From Deltaproteobacteria bacterium (GTDB taxonomy: Bacteria; Desulfobacterota; Syntrophia; Syntrophales; UBA2210), in assembly GCA_016935875.1 (NCBI GenBank), contig JAFGQD010000181.1, forward strand, positions 1-6,516: DNA of 6,516 bases, read 5' to 3'. Position numbers and translations under genes: made by a program. Shown one piece after another: positions 1 to 4,885 of the stretch (the stretch's first letter is position 1; each line of letters starts with the position of its first letter). The notes under the pieces were generated by a model. It ran no database searches and was not told the DNA's origin. It saw only the letters and a list, made by a program, of their open reading frames with translations.

Positions 1-795
1 ATCCCTGATCCTCACGGTAGAGCCATCCGGATTGATGCGAATGGGAATAGCGCCAAACTCCTCAGGGGTCTTGAGCATATTCTGGACAACGATCGAGGCG
101 TTTAGACGCTGGCCTTCCACCGCCGGCGCCCCGCCAAACTGACCTGCGGAAACCTCCGCATTGTAAACCCGAAGCGCCGCGATTACCTCTTCCACCGTCA
201 GATGGTAATTCGTCAGCTTGTCGGGATTAAACCAGATGCGCATGGCATACCCGGAACCGAAGATTTCCACCTCGCCGACACCCGGTACCCGGGCCAGGAC
301 TTTCTCCAGACTGGATTTGGCATAGTCTCTCAAATCATCGCCATCCAGGCTGTCGTCTTCCGAGATCAGACCCACGACTATCAGGTAATTATGGGTGGAT
401 TTGCTGACCGTGACCCCCTGACTTTTGACTATCTCGGGCAGGCTGGTTATGGCGAGCTGGAGTTTGTTCTGCACCTGAGACCAGGCAAGGTCCGGATCGG
501 TCCCCGGGGCAAAGGTCAACTCGAGACGGGAGCTGCCCGCCGAATCGCTGGTGGCTGACATGTACAGCATCTTGTCGAAGCCGGTCATCTTCTGTTCGAT
601 GATCTGCGTCACACTGTTTTCAACGGTCTCCGCCGAAGCTCCCGGGTAGGAGGCGCTGATGGCGATGGATGGTGGGGCAATCGGAGGATACTGGGATATT
701 GGCAGGTTGTAAATCGCCAGTCCCCCCGCCGCCATCATAATAATAGCGATGACCCACGCGAAGACCGGACGATCCAGGAAAAATTTCGATAGCAT
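1..795 (-). CDS. RND efflux transporter, AcrB/MexB-like (HAE1 family), N-terminal part
   Basis: Inner-membrane, proton-driven pump subunit of a tripartite efflux system. Only the first 265 residues lie in the window; the family is usually a little over 1,000 residues, so about three quarters are missing at the left edge, with no stop or frameshift in the visible part. The start reads MLSKFFLDRPVFAWVIAI, the classic amphipathic start plus first membrane helix (about residues 10-30). The family signatures LPISQYPPIAPP, SASYPGASAETVE, VTQIIEQKMTGFDKMLYMS, VQNKLQLA, FGSGYAMRIW and GQFGGAPAVEGQRLNASI follow in AcrB order, covering the PN1 subdomain, the start of PN2 and most of the TolC-docking DN region. 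The start is set by a GGAGG box at 802-806, six bases upstream. The gene begins 12 bases after the adaptor stop, so the two are surely cotranscribed. Compared with AcrB recalled from memory, Tyr137 sits at the Phe136 drug-pocket position, while Phe178 is kept as Phe179. Substrate cannot be told from this part. Confidence 0.97.
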   Translation of the reverse strand, partial: MLSKFFLDRPVFAWVIAIIMMAAGGLAIYNLPISQYPPIAPPSIAISASYPGASAETVENSVTQIIEQKMTGFDKMLYMSATSDSAGSSRLELTFAPGTDPDLAWSQVQNKLQLAITSLPEIVKSQGVTVSKSTHNYLIVVGLISEDDSLDGDDLRDYAKSSLEKVLARVPGVGEVEIFGSGYAMRIWFNPDKLTNYHLTVEEVIAALRVYNAEVSAGQFGGAPAVEGQRLNASIVVQNMLKTPEEFGAIPIRINPDGSTVRIRD

Positions 796-807
796 GAAAC
801 GCCTCCG

Positions 808-2028
808 TTAATTCGATTTTGCAGGGAGCGGAGCCGCATTTTTACGTTCACCGCTGTTTTTTTCGCTACCGGTTGCGAAAGGAACAACCTTCACGAAAGC
901 GCCGGGTCTCACCTTTTGCATCCCTTCGACGATCAGACGATCGCCGGGTGCCAGACCCGTCGAAACGAGCCATGTATTGCCGATGGCCCGATCGAGCGTA
1001 AGCATTCGCTGCTGTACCTTCTCCTCGGCATCCACAATCAGTGCCACGGGATTCCCTTTCGGGTCGCGCGAAACGGCCTGTTGAGGAACCAGGATCGCCT
1101 GCGGATTGACGCCTTCTTCCACCAACGCCCGAATGAACATGCCGGGCAGAAGGACACCGTTCGGATTGGGAAAGACAACCCGTAAAATGACCGATCCGGT
1201 CGTCGGATCCACCGTGACATCGCGAAATTGAAGAGTCCCTTCAAATGGATACGCTGTACTGTCATCCAGAATGAGTCGGACTTTTTTCTGATTTGTTCCG
1301 TCTTGATCCAGATGTCCTTCCTCCAGCCGGCGTCGCAATCGCAGCACTTCGGTCGTGGATTGAGACACATCCACGTACATGGGATCCATTCGTTGAATGG
1401 TTGCCAGAGCCACGGGCTGATACGCCGCCACCAGAGCGCCGTCGGTTACGCTGGATTTGCCGATGCGGCCAGGGATGGATGCTTTGATCCTGGTATATTC
1501 CAGGTTTATACCTGCCGTTCTTACCATCGCCTTCCAATACTCAATGTCGGCTTCGGTCTGTTTTAAGGCGGCAGCAGCGTCTTCATAGTCCTGCTTGCTG
1601 ACCGCCTTGACGGCAAGCAATTTCTCAAAACGCCTGGCTCTCGACCACATCGCAGACAGGCTGGCTTCAGCCCTGCCGAGGGCGGCATTTGCATTGTCGA
1701 GTGCCGCCTGAAAGGGGGCGGGATCGATCTGATAGAGAACCTGGCCGGACTTTACCTCGGAGCCTTCCGTAAACATACGTTTCTGTATAAGGCCGCTGAC
1801 CTGGGGACGGATCTCCGCTATCCGGAAGGCTGACGTACGACCGGGTAATTCAGTGGTCAGTACAACCTCTTGCGGTTGGACCGTTACGACAGCCACCTCC
1901 GGCGCCGGTCGTGATGGTTTTGATCGTTCCGCGCTCTCGCAACCCCCGAGCAAAAAGCAGCACAACAGGGCCGCCGGAAGCAGATTCCATGCCAGTGATT
2001 TGCAAACAATTCTATTGAGCAGCATCAT
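808..2028 (-). CDS. Periplasmic adaptor lipoprotein (membrane fusion protein, AcrA/MexA-like) of RND pump
   Basis: Bridges the RND pump and the outer-membrane channel. With the start at 2028 it is 406 residues, normal for AcrA/MexA. An N-terminal hydrophobic stretch ends in the lipobox LLGGC, with the lipidated Cys at residue 30 followed by Glu, so it should be a lipid-anchored periplasmic protein. Domains in order: first half of the barrel-sandwich (lipoyl-like) domain at about 70-106 (IRPQVSGLIQKRMFTEGSEV, YQIDPAPF), alpha-helical coiled-coil hairpin at about 107-180, second lipoyl half at about 181-200 (PGRIGKSSVTDGALV), beta-barrel at about 210-306 (MDPMYVDVSQS, LLPGMFIRA) and a C-terminal membrane-proximal domain. 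The frame is open to an ATG at 2100, but the 24 extra residues look unlike a signal peptide, and GAGGAG at 2032-2037 supports ATG 2028 or the adjacent ATG 2025. It lies downstream of the TetR gene and directly upstream of the pump gene. Confidence 0.96.
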   Translation of the reverse strand: MMLLNRIVCKSLAWNLLPAALLCCFLLGGCESAERSKPSRPAPEVAVVTVQPQEVVLTTELPGRTSAFRIAEIRPQVSGLIQKRMFTEGSEVKSGQVLYQIDPAPFQAALDNANAALGRAEASLSAMWSRARRFEKLLAVKAVSKQDYEDAAAALKQTEADIEYWKAMVRTAGINLEYTRIKASIPGRIGKSSVTDGALVAAYQPVALATIQRMDPMYVDVSQSTTEVLRLRRRLEEGHLDQDGTNQKKVRLILDDSTAYPFEGTLQFRDVTVDPTTGSVILRVVFPNPNGVLLPGMFIRALVEEGVNPQAILVPQQAVSRDPKGNPVALIVDAEEKVQQRMLTLDRAIGNTWLVSTGLAPGDRLIVEGMQKVRPGAFVKVVPFATGSEKNSGERKNAAPLPAKSN

Positions 2029-2031
2029 ACT

Positions 2032-2037
2032 CTCCTC
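2032..2037 (-). promoter_or_regulatory. Ribosome binding site of the adaptor gene; decides the start
   Basis: Reading the minus strand, GAGGAG is followed by AGT and then two in-frame ATGs. The gap is three bases to the ATG at 2028 and six to the ATG at 2025. The second gap is closer to optimal, so translation may begin at 2025, one residue shorter. Either choice places the lipobox correctly and argues against the upstream ATG at 2100. Confidence 0.7.
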
Positions 2038-2065
2038 TATATAAAATGATACGTAACATAAACTA

Positions 2066-2086
2066 CCCCGAAGCATACTGCCGGGG
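2066..2086 (-). repeat. Interrupted inverted repeat in the adaptor leader, possible operator or hairpin
   Basis: The arms CCCCG (2066-2070) and CGGGG (2082-2086) enclose a second pair, GCA (2073-2075) and TGC (2079-2081), around a three-base centre; an unpaired AA on one side is the only interruption. It lies about 40 bases upstream of the adaptor start and overlaps TATGCT (minus strand, 2072-2077), which stands 17 bases from a weak TTGCAG (2095-2100) and could be an alternative promoter. It could be a repressor site over that -10 element or an RNA hairpin in a longer leader. No T-run follows, so an intrinsic terminator is unlikely. Confidence 0.35.
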
Positions 2087-2117
2087 ATAAAACCCTGCAA
2101 ATTTCACATTGAGAAGG

Positions 2118-2147
2118 ATTATGGCATATGCTCCCCTCGCCCTTCAA
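2118..2147 (-). promoter_or_regulatory. Candidate sigma-70 promoter for the adaptor-pump operon
   Basis: On the minus strand TTGAAG (2142-2147; 4 of 6 to TTGACA) is followed after 18 bases by CATAAT (2118-2123; 5 of 6 to TATAAT). It lies between the regulator stop and the adaptor start and would give a leader of roughly 80 bases. The spacer contains the perfect palindrome GCATATGC (2124-2131), a suitable place for a repressor. The regulator, adaptor and pump genes could instead be read from one promoter upstream of the regulator; no terminator is visible between them. Confidence 0.4.
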
Positions 2148-2174
2148 GTGATAAGAATAATCCGTGACTGCGCC

Positions 2175-2810
2175 TTATTTCCTGTTCCTTAATCCTTTCA
2201 TGAATATATCTATAATCTGCTTTGAGTCTTTCTCAACATCACCTGAAACCCCGTCATGGATGCGCTGCATCACCATTCCCATATGGGCTTCGATAAACAT
2301 GGCGGCTACCTTCCTCGAATCAAAGGGGACAAACAGACCCTGCCTGACCCCTTCATCCAGGACATCGGCCACTCGTTCCACAAAAGTCCGGTACCTGCTG
2401 TCGGTATAATGGTTTTTCTCGGAATGCATCCTCTCCCGATCGAAAAAGAGGATGCGGATCAGATCCCTGTGCTCGTCGAAGAACCGCAAATGGCAGAGAG
2501 AAATTCCCTCCAGCTTTCTGTCAGGTCCTTGATCGCCATCAAGCAAGGCTAAGCTTTCCCTTACAAGCGGATCAAAAATCGCATCAAGAGCCGCATCCAG
2601 GATCACTTCCTTGTTTTTGAAATAGACGTAGAGCGTTCCCTTTGCAACCCCGGCTTCCATTGCCACCCTGTCCATTGTCAGGCCATGAATGCCTTCGTGT
2701 GTTAACAAACCGATAGCGGCATCAAGGATGCCCTGCCGCGTAAAGGCCTCCAGGCTTTTTTTTCGTTTCTGTTTTTTGTCGTCATCCATGCAAGAAAACC
2801 GTTTGGTCAT
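2175..2810 (-). CDS. TetR/AcrR-family transcriptional regulator, probable repressor of the pump genes
   Basis: DNA-binding regulator of 211 residues, normal for TetR proteins. The N-terminal helix-turn-helix domain covers about residues 24-72 (ILDAAIGLLTHEGIHGLTMD, then VAMEAGVAKGTLYVYFKNKEVIL), with GTLYVYFKNKE the typical recognition-helix region. The rest is a helical ligand-binding and dimerization domain, which in this family varies with the inducer; the ligand cannot be predicted. A basic segment, DDKKQKRKKSLEAF, precedes the HTH. The start is uncertain: ATG at 2810 and ATG at 2789 (residue 8) both lack a clear Shine-Dalgarno sequence. A candidate promoter with a perfect TTGACA at 2852-2857 leaves a very short leader for the first and a more usual one for the second. 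It lies upstream of the adaptor-pump genes on the same strand and is divergent from the outer-membrane channel, the usual position of a local efflux repressor such as AcrR or its relatives. Specific control of this pump is inferred from position. Confidence 0.93.
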   Translation of the reverse strand: MTKRFSCMDDDKKQKRKKSLEAFTRQGILDAAIGLLTHEGIHGLTMDRVAMEAGVAKGTLYVYFKNKEVILDAALDAIFDPLVRESLALLDGDQGPDRKLEGISLCHLRFFDEHRDLIRILFFDRERMHSEKNHYTDSRYRTFVERVADVLDEGVRQGLFVPFDSRKVAAMFIEAHMGMVMQRIHDGVSGDVEKDSKQIIDIFMKGLRNRK

Positions 2811-2830
2811 TTTTTGAACTAAGCGGTCGA

Positions 2831-2857
2831 GATATACCTCTTGCGATGGATTGTCAA
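2831..2857 (-). promoter_or_regulatory. Candidate promoter of the TetR gene with overlapping imperfect palindrome
   Basis: On the minus strand a perfect -35 hexamer TTGACA (2852-2857) is followed after 15 bases by TATATC (2831-2836), a short spacer. The -10 region lies within GAGATATACCTC (2829-2840), palindromic at 10 of 12 positions, which could be an autoregulatory site. The transcript would start near 2824. The -35 is strong, but the 15-base spacing lowers confidence. Confidence 0.4.
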
Positions 2858-2958
2858 GGAAAATTTACAATGGCATCGGTTTTTGTTTCGATTCATACGT
2901 CCCCCTTAAACATGCATCAGACGCTTATCATTGAAGTGACGAAAATATAATTTTTGAC

Positions 2959-2993
2959 ATACCGAAAGCAATTCTCCAGAGTTCTTTCGATAT
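2959..2993. repeat. Inverted repeat with 10-base arms
   Basis: ATACCGAAAG (2959-2968) and CTTTCGATAT (2984-2993) are reverse complements at 9 of 10 positions, separated by 15 bases. It could be a hairpin if transcribed, or two half sites for a dimeric regulator. It is not followed by a T-run in either direction. The right arm contains the first copy of TCGATATC. Confidence 0.4.
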
Positions 2994-3001
2994 CAAGACT
3001 C

Positions 3002-3013
3002 CCGCATATGCGG
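3002..3013. promoter_or_regulatory. Perfect 12-base palindrome, candidate repressor operator
   Basis: CCGCATATGCGG is perfectly symmetric. Its central eight bases, GCATATGC, recur as a perfect palindrome at 2124-2131, in the spacer of the candidate adaptor promoter. A dimeric TetR-family protein would be expected to bind a symmetric site, and its presence in both intergenic regions of the pump locus fits a shared operator. It is not placed over an obvious promoter, and TetR operators are often longer, so this is a hypothesis. Confidence 0.4.
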
Positions 3014-3088
3014 CAGGTGCCCTGTCTGATAAATTCGTGTCGATATCCATCGGTATCCCTCTCACCGTACGTGTTCGAATGATTATGT

Positions 3089-3120
3089 CATAGCATGATT
3101 ATACGCAAATTTACGCTATG
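3089..3120. repeat. Inverted repeat CATAGC / GCTATG enclosing a short direct repeat
   Basis: CATAGC (3089-3094) and GCTATG (3115-3120) are perfect six-base inverted arms 20 bases apart. Between them TACGC is repeated with a ten-base offset (3102-3106 and 3112-3116), one helical turn apart. The element ends 18 bases before the TGTTATAGT element at 3138, a reasonable place for an activator or repressor of the channel gene. Confidence 0.3.
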
Positions 3121-3137
3121 GCAAAATCGTTTTTGTA

Positions 3138-3146
3138 TGTTATAGT
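3138..3146 (+). promoter_or_regulatory. Candidate extended -10 promoter element for the channel gene
   Basis: TGTTATAGT matches the extended -10 pattern (TG, one base, then TATAGT, 5 of 6 to TATAAT). No good -35 hexamer lies 16-18 bases upstream, which extended -10 promoters can tolerate. It would give a leader of about 160 bases before the ATG at 3315. Confidence 0.3.
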
Positions 3147-3314
3147 GCAGCTTCTGCTCCTCCCAATTTTTCAACATATTGATAACAGAGATATTTTTAT
3201 TCAGTCACGGCTTCCGCATGTATAGAAACGGATAGCACACAATCATATGGTGAGGGGCGGGAAGGAATCTGATAAATAGATAAAACACATTGCAAGAAAG
3301 GAGAATATCAGATT

Positions 3315-4634
3315 ATGCGCAGATCGCTGCTTACCATCGTATGCATGGGTGTTTTGCTCCTCATCCCGCACGAACCGTGCTTCTCGGCGGACGATGTCAA
3401 GACGTCCGGGATGGAACTGTCCGAGGCAATCGATATCGCCGTTCAAAACTACCATAGTATCAGGGCTGCGATGGAGAATCAGCTGGCCTCGCGGGAAGAA
3501 AGGAAAAGCGCACGGGCCGATTTTCTTCCCAAGACATCCGCCACCTATTCCTATGCGGGAATCAAAGAAAAACCGTTCTCAAAGATGGGCCCGACCATCG
3601 TACAGACTGCTGACAGAAACCAGTTCCACTGGGATATCTCCCTGATCCAGCCTCTCTTCACGGGATTTGCCCTCTCCTCGAAATACAACATGACGAAACT
3701 GCACAGTGAGATACGGGATGAAGAAAAACGGCAGGCCGTGCTCGATGTCGCCCGGAATGTTAAAAATGCATACTTCAACGTACTGCTCTCTCAGAAAATG
3801 ATGGCCGTTGCGGATGATGAAGTAGCCGCCCTGACTGCACAGCAGGGCAATGCCCAAAAATTCTTCGACCAGGGACTTATTCCCCGCAACGACCTCCTCC
3901 GATCCCAGGTCGCCCTGGCAAACGCCCTGCAGAACCGTGAAAAGGCGCGAGCCGATGAACGGCTTACCATATCGCAATTGAATATTCTTCTGGTACGGGA
4001 GATCGACTTTCCGACGGTCATCAGGGATATCGGGACTCTTCCCAAAGACTCATATGAATTGTCAGCCCTCATAGCGGAGTCGATGAAGCAAAGGCCCATC
4101 CTGCACATCACCCGCCTGGGGATCGAAACCCTCGAAAAAAGCGTTGCCCTTGCACGAAGCGCCTACTACCCCGGGATATCGCTCGTGGGACGCTATGAAG
4201 AAAACGGTGACAAACTCGCGACATCGAATAACGACTTCAACAATCGTCACAATGCCAGTGTTCTGATCGAGGCACAGTGGACCTTTTTCGAGTGGGGCAA
4301 AACGAAGGCGGATGTCGCAAAGGCCGGCCACGACAAATCCGCCCTGATCAACCGCCTGAAAGAAATTGAGAGCGGCGTAAAACTGGAGATCAAACAGGCA
4401 CTCCTCGCCTCACGGGTTGCGCGTACGAATATTGAAACAGCAAAAAAGGCGATCGAGCAGGCGCAGGAGAACTGGCGCATTACCCAGCTCCAATACCGGC
4501 AGCAGATGGTGACATCATCGGACGTCCTGGATGCGCGGTCGTACCTTACGCAGGCCAATTCAAACTACTATCGGGCACTCTACGGGTGCCTAATGTCTCT
4601 CGCTGAACTTGACAGAGCGGTGGGAAGAATATAG
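3315..4634 (+). CDS. TolC-family outer-membrane efflux protein (OEP)
   Basis: Outer-membrane channel of the tripartite pump, working as a trimeric barrel with a long periplasmic alpha-helical tunnel. It is 439 residues, normal for the family. The N terminus is a signal peptide (MRR then LLTIVCMGVLLLI) with likely cleavage after FSA at about residue 25. Two OEP repeats are visible. The first has ELSEAIDIAVQNYHSIRAA, ARADFLPK (about 67-73), the strand region WDISLIQPLFTG, and the helix motif GLIPRNDLLRSQVALANA (about 187-204). The second has ARSAYYPGISLVGRYE (about 280-295), LIEAQWTFFEWG, and SSDVLDARSYLTQANSNYY (about 401-419). The paired D-L-L-R-S-Q and D-V-L-D-A-R motifs are diagnostic. No N-terminal lipobox is seen, unlike OprM/NodT-type channels. 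AAAGGAG lies 11 bases before the ATG. It is divergent from the regulator, adaptor and pump genes, so partnership with them is very likely; TolC-type channels can also serve other pumps. Confidence 0.96.
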   Translation: MRRSLLTIVCMGVLLLIPHEPCFSADDVKTSGMELSEAIDIAVQNYHSIRAAMENQLASREERKSARADFLPKTSATYSYAGIKEKPFSKMGPTIVQTADRNQFHWDISLIQPLFTGFALSSKYNMTKLHSEIRDEEKRQAVLDVARNVKNAYFNVLLSQKMMAVADDEVAALTAQQGNAQKFFDQGLIPRNDLLRSQVALANALQNREKARADERLTISQLNILLVREIDFPTVIRDIGTLPKDSYELSALIAESMKQRPILHITRLGIETLEKSVALARSAYYPGISLVGRYEENGDKLATSNNDFNNRHNASVLIEAQWTFFEWGKTKADVAKAGHDKSALINRLKEIESGVKLEIKQALLASRVARTNIETAKKAIEQAQENWRITQLQYRQQMVTSSDVLDARSYLTQANSNYYRALYGCLMSLAELDRAVGRI

Positions 4635-4738
4635 CCTCCCTGCCTGTTCAATATTACGTACTCCCATGTCTATCAGACCAAAGAGTTTAAAGAATAGCAG
4701 TACGGTGCGATATCGTTATCCTACACCTTGTGAACGTA

Positions 4739-4759
4739 TGCCGGTCCGGCACTGTTTTT
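4739..4759 (+). terminator. Weak intrinsic-terminator-like hairpin downstream of the channel gene
   Basis: TGCCGGTCCGGCA (4739-4751) is a perfect palindrome around one central base. Allowing a three-base loop it forms a five-pair GC-rich stem, followed after CTG by TTTTT (4755-4759). The stem is short and the T-run starts three bases late, so termination may be partial. It lies about 105 bases after the channel stop and 127 before asnA. Its right arm can instead join a second, longer hairpin reaching 4779 (reported in the findings). Confidence 0.45.
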
Positions 4760-4873
4760 CATCGGAGAACAGTACCCGGCTATTATCTTGCAACAAATCC
4801 CAAGGTTTGATAGTGTCCGCTCGTATTATTCTGTAACATGCTTCAACAGACGCTTAGGAAATTTTTTAATAAT

Positions 4874-4878
4874 AGGAG
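4874..4878 (+). promoter_or_regulatory. Ribosome binding site of asnA; decides the start
   Basis: AGGAG lies seven bases before the ATG at 4886, an optimal placement. The same frame is open from an ATG at 4838, but that codon has no ribosome binding site and the 16 extra residues do not resemble AsnA, so 4886 is preferred. Confidence 0.85.
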
Positions 4879-4885
4879 ATATCAT

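Larger units (their letters stand above)
2811..3314. other. 504-base divergent control region between regulator and channel genes
   Basis: AT-rich spacer with no convincing gene. It holds a promoter-like pair for the regulator (2831-2857, minus), a cluster of palindromes (2959-2993, 3002-3013, 3042-3057, 3089-3120), an extended -10-like element (3138-3146, plus) and the channel's ribosome binding site, AAAGGAG, ending at 3303 and 11 bases from the ATG, rather far. TCGATATC occurs twice (2987-2994, 3040-3047). A perfect TTGACA on the plus strand (2954-2959) has no good -10 at the right distance. A 26-codon frame from ATG 2870 to the stop at 2950 has AAGGA nine bases upstream, but nothing else supports it. 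Five hundred bases is long for two simple promoters, so a small RNA or extra regulator sites are possible but not shown. Confidence 0.6.

Noticed and set aside
202..558. 118-codon open frame on the plus strand
   Set aside because: It lies wholly antisense to the RND pump gene, whose family signatures run unbroken through the region; its translation resembles no known protein.
2029..2100. 24-residue N-terminal extension of the adaptor from ATG 2100
   Set aside because: It would put extra residues before a good lipoprotein signal, and the ribosome binding site at 2032-2037 serves the ATG at 2028 or 2025.
2954..2982. Plus-strand sigma-70 promoter beginning with TTGACA
   Set aside because: The -35 hexamer is perfect, but the bases 16-18 positions downstream (around CAGAGT) do not resemble a -10 element.
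2811..3314. CRISPR array, insertion sequence, tRNA or attachment site
   Set aside because: The repeats here are short and few, with no regular spacers, transposase gene, terminal inverted repeats or cloverleaf pattern.
3243..3455. 70-codon minus-strand frame across the channel start
   Set aside because: It overlaps the signal peptide and N terminus of the channel gene on the opposite strand and has no family resemblance.
4609..4836. 75-codon plus-strand frame overlapping the end of the channel gene
   Set aside because: It starts inside the channel gene in another frame, crosses the terminator-like hairpin and shows no recognisable domain.
4635..4885. T-box riboswitch upstream of asnA
   Set aside because: T-box control is known for asnA-asnS pairs elsewhere, but I find no match to the conserved T-box core (AGGGTGG..ACCGCG type); the nearest, ACGGTGCGATATCG around 4701-4714, is too different, and no strong terminator directly precedes asnA.
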